Source: Sitta carolinensis
Lineage: Eukaryota; Chordata; Aves; Passeriformes; Sittidae
Assembly: GCA_032173965.1 (NCBI GenBank)
Contig: CM063283.1
Location: 17,464,501-17,528,500 of the forward strand
Reading direction: 5' to 3'
DNA: 64,000 bases
Shown here piece by piece: positions 38,820-48,424 of this stretch. Each line of letters begins with the position of its first letter. Positions within the stretch are counted from its first letter, which is position 1. Position numbers and translations under genes: made by a program. The notes beneath the pieces are model-generated. The model saw nothing but the letters and a program-made list of their open reading frames with translations, did no database searches and was not told the DNA's origin.

Positions 38820-41800
38820 GGAGAGAAATTCACAGCTGAGACTATCTCCCATTTCAGTTCCCGGTCTCGCTGCCTCCCTGGTACAGCCTCTGCATGCTGG
38901 CAAAAAAATCTCCTCTATTTCAGGAAGAAACAGTAAAAGTCAAGTCAGTGCGAAATAACCAGCCATACTTACACTAATGGTATTCACATTGCACTAGTAT
39001 CAGGAGACCTTCGCAGAAATCATGAACTGGTTTTATTCCTTTGCTTCAGATGAAGTGCCTTGCTGATGTGAAAATAAACCAAATTATCATGTGTGCCCCC
39101 TCCATATTTCTGTGTCTCATCACTTCGGTAAACTACTTGTATTTAGTCCAGGGCCTAAAGTATCACCTTAGTTTGTAAGAGCTGTTTCCTAAGTTCACGT
39201 GGTCGGTTTATGCTGAGTTGTCTTTAAGAGGCACAGGGAACTGACATACATAAAGATAAGCATTTGTTTTTTATCAAAGCCTGAGTCTTTACTTCTATTT
39301 CTTTTTGTTTTTAAGTCTGAAGGTGCCTATAAGGCTGCTCTTTGCTAAATATGAGTTCATTTTCAATTTCTAAAATAGCTTGTCCCCACCCATCACCCTC
39401 TACCCCTCCATTTGATGATTGCTCCTATAATAAACTCACTGAAACTTGTTCCAAAAGGCAGTGCTTTCATAGGAACAGTACTCAGTCTCATGTAACAAAG
39501 ATCTATATTAAGATCCATGGATTGAATCTAGATAAAATGCAGTCACTGTAACTACTGACAGCAAGATCTCCCCTGCCTTGCTGTGGTGAGACACCCATTG
39601 TGGGTGAATCCATGTCCCAGGTTCTTTGCCTTGAATACAGTTGTATGGAAGAAATAGTACTGCTGGGAAGGGAAGGGAGGGAGGGAGGGAGGGAGGAGAG
39701 GCAGTTTTGTTTCAAGTGTCACACAGGGAAAAAATCTACCAAATTTTATTTGCATGAACAGTTATCGTCTCCCCTCCAGTTGCTATGATCATTAAGCTGC
39801 AACATCAGCTTTCATGACTGAGTCCTGCTGCTGGAGTACAGGACAGACACTGGCCACAATCTGAGGTTTTTGCCTTAGAAGGGTGAAATTGTAGCTTTGC
39901 TGCCAGTGTAAAGCTAGTCCCACAATGTGCATTCCTCCACCTCCATCACCCTTCTTCCTCCCTGGTCCTAGGTGAGAGACTGAGAAGCACCTCTGGACTG
40001 GCTCCTTCAAGTACAGGAGCCAGAGGTCAAATGATTCTGTTTCCTGGAGCTGGAGATAACTCATCATTCAGAGGAAGTAAAGCCCTGGCAGTCTGCATCT
40101 TGGGCCTGCTTGGGTCATGGAGAAACTTTCCTTGGACTGTTAGGAGAACTCCGGTGGAGATTCCGGAGTTAAAATTATCCCTGGAAGGGTAAAATAATTT
40201 TTGGTGGTGCTGCTGAGACTCTGGTAGGGTGTGTGGGCTTCCCCCATACTGGGGCAGCCTCCTGTGAGCCAGTTTGACACTCCAGCTGGCAATGAATGCA
40301 ATCTGTAGCATCAAGGTCACCTTGGAAAAAATAATAGAGCTGGACAGATGAGGATGTTTACTGACAATGCTAATGTATTGGGTGGTGATCCCATTTCTAA
40401 GAAAAGTCTTCCCCAGCTCTTGCTTTCCACTAAACACTGAAGCCATACAGGATTTGAATAAGGCCCTTGAGCGTTTCCACACTGGCATTGTCCCAGCAGT
40501 GCTCTGAAGTAGGAACAAAATCCAACATGAGCCATCCGGTGTGCAGTTTTGATAAGACTTCATTAAGCCTACCAAATTCCCCAAAAGGAATTAATTATTG
40601 ATAGAAAAATTTTTCTCCCACAGTACTTGATTCTTATGGCAATTAATGTTGCTGATTATATGGCAATTGTAAGATGTAAATATATGCTTCAAAGGACCAG
40701 CCTTTAAGGTAATGTTCCCTTATTCATTTCATAGAGGGGGGATGGAATGTAGTGAGAACCAAGGAAGCTGGTATTTGATGCTCTGCTGTTATCACAGACT
40801 TTCACAGTTTTGGAGACAGTGTCAGACCATTTAGATCAGTGAGCTCTGCTGCATGGGAATTCCCCTGTGAACTGGCTCCCTCATGGCCTCTCACATTCGT
40901 GGCTCACGGTGCTCCTAGCAAACATAAGCCCTGTCTAACAGCATTGTATATTGAAACTTTCCAAGTGGATTCCTGGAAAGTATATAGTAGATGTGTTATA
41001 CTTGTCTGTGTACTAGCTTGACCTTATTGCTTGTTTTTGACTTCACAATATATTCAGGAAATCATATTATGCAAAGTTCTGGAAATGAAAGCAAATCTGA
41101 ATGAACTCCAATCCCTGGTTTCAAAAATTCATAAATTCCTTAAGAACTTGTGTAATACAAAATATGTGTGTGTCATCCCATAGGCTAAAATAGATCTGCC
41201 TAGACATTGGTGTGTTTATGTTTCTGGAAGTGGAGTATCTCAAAAAGTATCTGATGCAGTGATTTTCTGCTGCAGAAAGGATCACACAGCCTTTAAATGC
41301 ACTGCTTGCATCTCTGCTGCCACAACAAAACTCACACACCGATGCACTAACATCTCTTTTAGAAGCCAAACTGCACGTCCAAGTTACTGATGCTGGAGTT
41401 GTAGCTCCTGTGAGAAACAAACACCTTTTCCCTCCTGACTTCATCGGTAGCAATGGCCTGGCCCTCAAGAGGCTTCCACAAAGTGTCTTCCAGAACAGCA
41501 GAAAGGAGGCAGGAGATGCTCTTTCACCTTCAGCTGTTCCCAAAGCTGTGTGATACAGCTGCAGCCAGCGTAGCATGATTTCCCGGGATGGAGGCAGGTC
41601 TTGTGGCCACAGAGATGGATGGGGATAGCAGCAGATGAGCCCTGTCCTGTTGGCAGCTGCAGGACCAGTGCTGCTGAGGGCTGTGGGCAGAGGCTCAAAA
41701 CCTTGCTTGGCTTCCTCAGATGTCCTGAGGCCCTCTGGCCATGGTGGGGACCAGAGCTGGCCAAGGACACCAGCCTGGCCTACTGCTGCATTCATGTCTC

Positions 41801-42293
41801 CTCCTTGCTTCCCAAAAGGCCATGCCACCCACAGCCCCCCAACCTCCCCAGCTGCCCCCACCTCGATGGAGCCTGGGCAGCCCATGCCCCTGACATGCAC
41901 CCGTGGCCCAGCCTTGCAACTCCATTACCTCACTGTGCTGCAGGGCTTCAATGCTGCAATTGTTTCCATCTCGCAAAGGCAGGAAAACAAGGAATTTAAC
42001 AGGGAAGGCCTGGCCTGAGTTTAGTTTTTATAACTCCAGTTCAAGTTTTCTTTTTTTTTAAAATGAGATTTTATTGAAATGCTCAGAGGGGCAGGAAAGC
42101 CATCTCTGGGCTTTGCATAGAACCCTGACCACCTCCTTGTCAGGGTTTTATCAAGATGCCTCATTCTTTTCTCAATCTCTCTGCCTGCATGCTTTAGTTG
42201 GTGCAAAAGCAAAATTGTCATTGTTTCTACCATGTCATTGTTTTTACCATGCCACGTTAAAAAACAGCCCAATAAACTGGTGGGGGGAATCCT
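38820..42293. other. Noncoding DNA with long incidental frames
   Basis: No recognisable gene. Two unusually long minus-strand frames occur, 185 codons at 40,027-40,584 and 259 codons at 41,121-41,900. Neither has a signal peptide, domain or repeat I can identify. The second lies in a GC-rich interval where several other frames on both strands are also open, so I do not call a CDS. A GGGA tract is at 39.67 kb. Confidence 0.5.
39665..39701. repeat. (GGGA)n purine tract
   Basis: A run of GGAA/GGGA units with five consecutive GGGA-type tetranucleotides. The G-rich + strand could in principle form a quadruplex. The open frames on either strand here are tandem-repeat products. Confidence 0.9.
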
Positions 42294-42317
42294 AATTATG
42301 CTGGCACGAGCATAATT
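42294..42317. promoter_or_regulatory. Perfect 9-bp palindrome with TAAT-type arms
   Basis: AATTATGCT, six bases GGCACG, then AGCATAATT: the arms are exact reverse complements. The arm resembles half-sites bound by homeodomain and POU proteins (TAATTA/ATGC types). Further TAAT words follow within 70 bases (ATAATTAGCAT near 42.39 kb). Such a cluster in otherwise unique DNA is typical of developmental enhancers, but also arises by chance in AT-rich DNA. No binding is shown. Confidence 0.35.
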
Positions 42318-42902
42318 TAATTCAGATTGCTATAACAACAACCAGTGTCCATGCTCTCTGTAATCATGTTAAGGCCTATACACAAAATAATTAGCATCTT
42401 TATGTTTGGTAAATAGAAGTCTGCTCCAGGTCAGCCTCAATGAGGACATGGCATTGTTAGAAGGCTAGGCCTTTTACGGCTTGTGCAGAATGGGCATTTA
42501 CAAATAAAATGCTGCTGGAAAGGACAAAAGGGGGGCTTGATTATCCAGGAAGCACCTTCACTTGCCTCTTACCCAGTTTTTATTCCTCCTTCAGAAGAAA
42601 AATAATAATTCATTTATTCAAGCTCAAGGAATAAAAGGGAACTGCATATAATTGACACATTCTCTGTTCAGTTTCCTTTTCACAGCCAAGCATGATCCAA
42701 CAGGCTTCTAGGAAGCCAAGGCTCTATTCCTGCAGCCCTGAATCTGACAAAGGCGGGGGCATTTGTTTGTTTATTTATTAAAAGTTTTTATAGTCATTTG
42801 GCCTGGAACAGACTTGCCAGAATTTCAAGTGGTTCAGAAAAGTCAGAGGACAATTCCACAAGTAAGAGCTTTGGTCCAAAGCACCCCAGCCCTGTCTATA
42901 TT

Positions 42903-43940
42903 TGTTTTTACTGGGTTTGCACGGCCTGGGTTTTGGCAGTGGTGTGGCTACAGAGTTGGCTCCTGTGAGAAGCTGCCAGAAGCTTCCTCCATGTCCAGCA
43001 GAGCCAATCCCTGATGGCTCTGAGCCAGACGTGCCACTGGCCAAGGCTGGGCCAATTAGAGATTGGGGTAACACCTCTGTGATAACAGATTTGAGAGGAA
43101 GGAAAAAAGAGTTATTGCACAGAAGTAATTGTGACCAGGGAAGAGCAGGGTGAGAATACATGAGAGGAACAACAGACCCCAAGGTCAGTGCAGGTGGACA
43201 GGAGGCGCTCCAGGCACTGGAGCTGGGATTCCCCTGCAGCCCCTGTGCAGCCCCTGGTGAGGCAGCTGTGCCCCTGCAGCCCATGGGGCTCACAGGGATG
43301 CAGAGAGCCACCCACAGCCTGGGGAGGAGACCCAGGCCCGAGCAGGTGGGTACCTGAGAGAGAGCTGTGCCCCCGTGGGAGACCCAGGCTGAACAGGATC
43401 CTGGTGGGGACCTGCAGGCCTGTGAAGAGAGGAACCCACATGGGAGAAGGGTTTCTTGGTAGGACTTGTGATCCTGTGGGGAACCCAAGCTGGGGCAGGC
43501 TGTGCCTGAAGGACTGCACCCCATGGAAGAGTGACCCATGCAGCAGCAGCAGCAGTTCATGGAGGATGTTGCCTGTGAGAACAACCCCTGGAGCAGGGGG
43601 ACTCCTCTCCCTGAACAGCAGCAGAAATGTGTGATGGACTGACAATAACCCCAATTCTGTCTCCCTGTGCCACTGGTGAAGTGGACCTAGAGCTGGAAAG
43701 AAGGGAGGTATGGAGGGAAAGTGTTTTTTTAAGATTTGTTTCACTTCTCATTACCCTATTCTGATTTTGTTAGTAATAAATTCAATTAATATAACCCAGT
43801 TTGTTTTGCCCAGATTGATTTGGTGAGTGATCTCTCTCTGTCCTTATCTCAACCCATGAACTCTGTGCTATATTTGCTCTTCCCTGTCCAGTTGCAGAGG
43901 GAAGTGACAGAGACATTATGGTCATTGCCTGGCATCCATC
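42903..43940 (+). mobile_element. Nearly full-length solo ERVL-type LTR
   Basis: The start TGTTTTTACTGGGTTTGCAC, the GAGAAGCTGCCAGAAGCTTC block, tandemly similar 'CACATGGGAG…CTGCAGG' segments in the middle, and the 3' blocks TCATTACCCTATTCTGATTT, TTGGTGAGTGATCTC, CTTATCTCAACCCATGA and GCCTGGCATCCA appear in the order of a very common avian LTR of about 1 kb, in plus orientation. The expected terminal AGGGTCAACCCACCACA is lost: the match breaks after CATCCATC. No retroviral internal region is on either side. The open frames of up to 268 codons across it, on both strands, come from its GC-rich, stop-poor sequence and are not genes. It is the same family as the inverted copy at 25.8 kb. Confidence 0.85.
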
Positions 43941-44856
43941 GTTGTTACTTACATCTATTTATTTAGAAGCAATTGATACTTCCCAGTGAAAAATGGCCCT
44001 ACTTTATATTTGTAGAAAAAGAAGTTACTGAACTTCACTTTTCCAGTATTTTGTAACAGTGCCACGAAAATCCTTATCCTTCTAGCTTGATTCCAAAATC
44101 GAGATAGCATCTCAAACACTTTACCTTTCAGTTTTCATAAGCAGAAAATGTTAGCTAATAATGTTAAGAAACTGTCATCCATTAAATTGAAGTTCTCTGG
44201 AAACTCTCACAGAAACCTACACTGAGGTCTATTAGACACATTATTGAAATTTCATCTGTATCTAATCAGTCTGCTATGCTTGTGTGTTTCAGTGCAACAA
44301 AGTTGGTCTGCTCCATCAAATTGAGAGACAACTCATTCAGTCAGATGGAATCATATTTTTAATATCAGCAACCTGTAGACCAGCGTGGCATGAGGACACT
44401 GTTGAGTGTAGAGCCCAGGATATACTAACAGCATTTACTATGTGTTTCCCTGGATCATGGAAAAATCTCTTTTCCTTTAGGAAGTACAAGTGCACTTTGC
44501 CCCACAGTGGTCCTCTCTCTTTCCTCTGCCATGTTCCCAAAGCAGTGAAGTTTCTTGGGAAATTTCAAGCATACTCTCCTTATCCTTAGGTCTTATACCT
44601 CTCTTTTTTATTTAAAAATATTTAATTTTTTTATTGTTACTATTTTTTTTTTTAATACTTAATCTCTAGTCTTCTATGGTTGGTAATTTCACCCCAAATA
44701 TAATACTGAATGCAGCCAAAGAGGCATCATGATGGCCAGGCAGAGCTTACTTCCTCTAGGGACACTCTTTCTGTAGAACAACCTTAAGAAACCTATGAAA
44801 CTCTGCCTGCCCAAACAACACTTTGTTTATTTGCTGCCTTCTGAAAGTTGGTGAAA
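43941..44856. other. Unique noncoding DNA
   Basis: AT-rich spacer between the LTR and the CR1 element. Nothing is recognised apart from T runs near 44.6 kb. Confidence 0.55.
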
Positions 44857-44870
44857 CTTCCATCTGCTGG
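44857..44870 (-). promoter_or_regulatory. CTCF-like binding motif at CR1 edge
   Basis: The minus strand reads CCAGCAGATGGAAG, 13 of 14 positions of CCASYAGRKGGCRS. It overlaps the left arm of a 9-bp inverted repeat and abuts the 5' end of the CR1 copy. Known insulator sites in vertebrates are sometimes retroelement-borne, but here most of the motif appears to lie just outside the element. Confidence 0.4.
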
Positions 44871-44885
44871 TGAAAGCCAGCAGAT
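44862..44885. repeat. 9-bp inverted repeat at CR1 5' junction
   Basis: ATCTGCTGG, six-base loop TGAAAG, CCAGCAGAT: exact reverse-complement arms spanning the point where CR1 similarity begins. It may be coincidental or a trace of the 5' truncation event of the LINE insertion. Confidence 0.8.
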
Positions 44886-45410
44886 CAAGGGAGGTGATCC
44901 TGCCCCTCCTCTCAGCCCTAGTGAGGCCACAGCTCCTTAGGACAAGGGAGACAAGGAGCTCCTGGAGAGGGTCCAGCCTCTACTCCAGCAGAGGCCACAA
45001 AGATGAATTGGCGTCTGGAGCATCTCTTAAAAGGACAGACTGCAGGAGCTGGGCCTGTTTAATTCAGAGAAGAGAAGGCTGAGAGGGGATCTCAGTAACA
45101 TGTGTAAATATCTCAAAGGTGGGTGTCAGGAGCACGGTGCCAGACTTGTTTGAGTGGTGCCCAGTAACAGGACAAGGAGAAATGGCCATAAAATAGAACA
45201 CAAGAACATTCACCTCAACATGAGGAAGAACTTCTTAGTGTTGAGAGTGGCAGAACACTGGAACGGGCTGCCCAGAGAGGTCATTGAGTCTCCCTCTCTG
45301 GAGACATTCAAAACTCACCTAGACAAGGTCCTCTGTAACCTGCTCCGGGGGGGTTAGACGGGATTATTTCCAGAGACCCCTTACAACACTAAAAATTCTG
45401 TGATTCTGTG
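44877..45410 (+). mobile_element. CR1 LINE, 3' end (5'-truncated)
   Basis: Recognised directly: AGATCAAGGGAGGTGATCCT, then GGAGAGGGTCCAG, GAGAAGAGAAGGCTGAGAGG, AACATGAGGAAGAACTTCTT, GCCCAGAGAGGTCATTGAG, and the terminal ATTCTGTGATTCTGTG. These are the end of CR1 ORF2 (reverse-transcriptase protein) and its 3' untranslated region. CR1 is the dominant non-LTR retrotransposon of birds and ends in octamer repeats instead of poly(A). The copy keeps about 0.5 kb, is truncated at its 5' end as usual, and lacks some 40 bases near 44.94 kb, so it encodes nothing functional. The 67-codon frame at 45,154-45,357 lies within its 3' region. Confidence 0.95.
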
Positions 45411-45844
45411 CAAGTTTTTGGACAAATGTGAACTTTTTAAAGTGCATGTAACAGAATCATCTGGGGCATTTCCAGGCAAGATGGGACAATACTTCCTCAA
45501 CCAAACTAGAAAAAGCTCAAATTACACTTTTAAGTTACACTGCATAAAAAAACCCCAAACCCAACCACACAACACCCCCCCCCCCAAAAAAAACCCCAAC
45601 CAAAACCTAAAAGAGGCTTTAAAAAAGTGAAGTTGTATTTTGTTTTGGTCGTTGGTTTTTTTTTTTTTTTTGAAATAGATTTGTTATCTCAATTTGTTTT
45701 GAAGGGAAAAGGCTTTGCTTTTGAGTTCGCAGAAAAAAAAAATTCCTGATTTTTTCTTTCTTTGCTATTAAAAACCCCAACAAAACAAAACGGAAAAAAA
45801 AAAAAAAAAAAAAAAAAACCCAAACCAAAGCCTGGTTATTCAGG
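45411..45844. repeat. A/T/C low-complexity tract
   Basis: After a short unique stretch, a dense array of homopolymers runs up to the CpG island: a C run near 45.58 kb, A8, a T16 run at 45,656-45,671, an A10 run near 45.73 kb and an A25 run at 45,794-45,818, joined by AAACCCC-like words. It is adjacent to the CR1 on one side and the CpG island on the other. No coding content. Confidence 0.8.
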
Positions 45845-46110
45845 CAGCTCTACATTCCCTCCCTGGGCCGCAGTTCGCGCCCGGCGCTCGCCCGTGCGCG
45901 CTCCCGGCAGCGGCGCTGCTGTGAACGCGCAGCGCTGCAGGTGCGGCGGCGGCCGCCAGGGGGCAGCGCGGGCCCGGCGGAGAATTCCCGCGGCGGGAGC
46001 GCGATCCAGCCCCGAGGCGCGGGGCTGGAGGAATTTCGGTAAAACCCTCGGAGGAAAAGCGCCGGTGGGACTGAGGGGGTTACGTGTGGGGCGCTGCCGC
46101 ACCTGCAGAA
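45845..46110. promoter_or_regulatory. CpG island (possible promoter)
   Basis: About 265 bases of very GC-rich DNA with roughly three dozen CpG dinucleotides, sharply bounded by A/T low-complexity DNA on the left and ordinary DNA on the right. Unmethylated CpG islands usually mark promoters or CTCF-bound insulators in birds as in mammals. No TATA box, annotated-looking exon or known gene start is visible, so direction is unknown. The 88-, 134- and 137-codon frames crossing it are composition effects. Confidence 0.7.
45953..45966 (+). promoter_or_regulatory. Strong CTCF-like motif in CpG island
   Basis: CCGCCAGGGGGCAG fits 13 of 14 positions of CCASYAGRKGGCRS and all the core GGGGGCAG bases. 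It is followed by CGCG and preceded by GG, as in many verified CTCF sites. It points right, opposite to the sites at 38.81 and 44.86 kb. This is the best single transcription-factor motif I can see in the window. Confidence 0.55.
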
Positions 46111-46200
46111 GTCGGGGTTTGAAATTTGGATGTGCGAATGGATCTCCACGATTGCTGTCTCTCTGAAAGAGAAGGATTGCAGATGGTGGAATACACTTAC

Positions 46201-46276
46201 CAGTAGAAAATCTGACATGATTTGTGCTATTTCTCTTTCGTGGCTGGAGCGATTCTGTACCATTTAATCTGCCAGA
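46201..46276 (-). other. Candidate 76-nt exon, unproven
   Basis: On the minus strand a pyrimidine-rich CTATCTCCTCTTTAG acceptor precedes, and a near-perfect donor CTG|GTAAGTGT follows, a 76-nt segment with one frame fully open from the first base. That frame translates to 25 residues rich in N, R, S and T (SGRLNGTESL… NHVRFST); I do not recognise it. A second frame has a TAA and then an ATG. Open frames of this length are common by chance, so the evidence is the pair of splice sites. It lies about 90 bases from the CpG island and could instead belong to a noncoding transcript. Confidence 0.2.
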
Positions 46277-48148
46277 CTAAAGAGGAGATAGATTTTTCCC
46301 TGTATTTGCTTCTTTCTTCTAGTTACATGCAATTTCAGAGTCCACATCTCTTCTTGACCTCCCACCCTGCAGAAATGTCCTTTACTCCTTGGGGCTGCTG
46401 ACAGCAGTGACAAAAGTGCTGTGCCAAGGCCTGGGGGTTTTCCCAGACCTGCTTTCATGTTTGTAGGGTTTTGCAGATCAAATCAATTCAGAAGAGTGAA
46501 GTTAGAACAAATGTCATCCCTACACAAACCCGTTGCTTACCTCTTGCTTCAAAAATCCCTTTCTGCATATTTGGTGATTTACACACATCATCCACAGTCG
46601 GGGGAGGAGCCAGATCTGAAAGGCAGATGTTGTGGAAGAGGCGCTATCCCAGGGGATTTACTATAAAGCTTCCAATAAGCATTGCTTTGTAATTTTTTAG
46701 GAACGCAGTCAAGTGTCCTTGTTGAGTGCTCTGTGGTGTGGTCAGGACTCGTGAACTACTACACTCTTGCTGTCCTTTCCACTCTGCCATATAGCAATCA
46801 GACATGCTATTGTAATTTGTACTGTACTGGGCCTGAAAGTCACTCCTCTGCTTGGGGTTACAGCTAGCTACAAGTCACTTATTGAAATGCAAATATGACA
46901 CAATTTAGTGAAGTCTTAGTGAAGCCGAAGTTTTTTGTCAGTGCAGAATGCTGCAGTGTCTTCCAGGTTGCAGCAGGAAGGGGTTTATCACATGTGGGAC
47001 TCCCCAGGCAGGACTGCCTAGGGCAGGAATATGATGCATGAGAGATGGCATCCAGCACTTCAGCCAAAAACCAGAGATGCTCTGAAAACAACCTACTGAA
47101 AAATGTTCATTTCACAAAGGAGTACTTGGGAGACTTGGTTCGGCTACAAGTGAGAATGTGTGCAAATCAGGAGAGTTGTCATGTCCTTACTCTGTCCCCA
47201 TGGCTCTCTGGAGCCTGTGACACCAGGCCCGGTGGAGAGGAAGGGCAAGCCTGCCTTCTCTGCCTTGCTGGGGACCTGAGGTGACACAGCAAAAGGGTGG
47301 GAGAGCAGCACTGCTATTCCCACTGAGCATTGCACAGCTCCTCTCTCCCTGGCAAAGTGGCAGGATTTCTGCTGATGATTTGCTCTGTCACCATGAAAAA
47401 CTATTTGCAGCTCTCCTTACGCTCCATTCATCTTCCAACAGAAGAAACATTCTTCTGCCTTCCTGTACCGCTCAAAACTGCAGGCAGCAGTGGCTAAAGT
47501 AGTTCACCACTACCCTCTTGCAAAAGGCAGGAATGCAAATTACATGTAAGCGTCTGGTCAGAAAACAGCCCGTCAGCCTGGCTTAGACCTCAGTGATCAT
47601 TTTTGTACCATTTATTATCTGCTTTCAGAAATATCTGGAATAATACTATTATCATACTGACTCTTATTGCCTCTCTATTTATTATGTTTTCCCCTGAATG
47701 ACTAAAATTAACATTTCAGAAAAAGGTGTAAAAAACCTATTGTGGAGAATTACTCCTTTTGCTTAACTTGTCATTTGAAGAACTTTCTTTACAATGACTG
47801 AAAGTTTCAGGAATGTATATGACTTCAGAAGGGATTTGCCTCTTTTTATGTATATTTTTCTTTGCTTATGTAGTAAAAGTTTCCTGAACCACTACTGAAA
47901 TTCTTAATTTCATCCTATCTCCAGCTCTCACCGTGTGTCATAGGCAAATCAAGAAAAGACAGGAAAGAAAGCTTTGCCAGGCTTATTTCACAGACGGTCT
48001 CCTATTTTTCTGTTGCAAGAATTAAAACAAAACTGCTCACTCTTCTCTTAATCATTTACTGTTTTCCACAGCTGTCGCACTGCCTGCAGCTCAGCCGTCC
48101 TACTGCCAAGGTCTCCGTGTAGGAAATTCACAGCGATCCTGTAGTCAT
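46277..48148. other. Unique noncoding DNA
   Basis: No gene or repeat is recognised between the CpG island and the next GC-rich block. Confidence 0.5.
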
Positions 48149-48424
48149 TGTCACGGTTTGCCCGCAGCCTTGGCCCGCAGGGAGAGCAGGGCGGGTGCAG
48201 AGGCAGACCCGCCCGTGGCACGGGCTTTGTCCCAGCGCAGGAGGCGGCAGCGCCGGGGCCGCGGGCGGTGCGGGAGCGCAGCCTGCCGGGAAGCGCAGCA
48301 CAGCTGCTCGGCGGGACACGGCTGCCCCGGCTTGCCATAGCCGCGCTCGCAGAGGTGGAGCCTGGCTCTTTTTAAAGCAAGAGACAGGGTTTTCCGTCCT
48401 GTACAAATAATGCCTGAGGACACA
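48149..48424. promoter_or_regulatory. GC/CpG-rich block (promoter or small LTR)
   Basis: A GC-rich block of about 210 bases (48,150-48,360) with many CpGs. On the minus strand it is preceded by a TATA-like TTTAAAAA. The block opens TGTCACGG and could close at …GGACACA on the + strand, so TG…CA termini of a short minus-strand LTR are conceivable, but no target duplication is seen (GTCAT before, TGGCA after). Frames of about 100 codons are open on the minus strand, with no nameable domain. I rate CpG-island promoter and unrecognised LTR as comparable options. Confidence 0.4.

Noticed and set aside
40027..40584. 185-codon minus-strand frame
   Set aside because: No recognisable domain, repeat, signal peptide or splice context. 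An overlapping 72-codon frame is open in another phase.
42778..43744. Minus-strand frames of 268 and 210 codons and a plus frame of 148 codons
   Set aside because: They lie inside the solo LTR, which is not coding in any retrovirus family of this type. Frames are open on both strands because the DNA is GC-rich and stop-poor.
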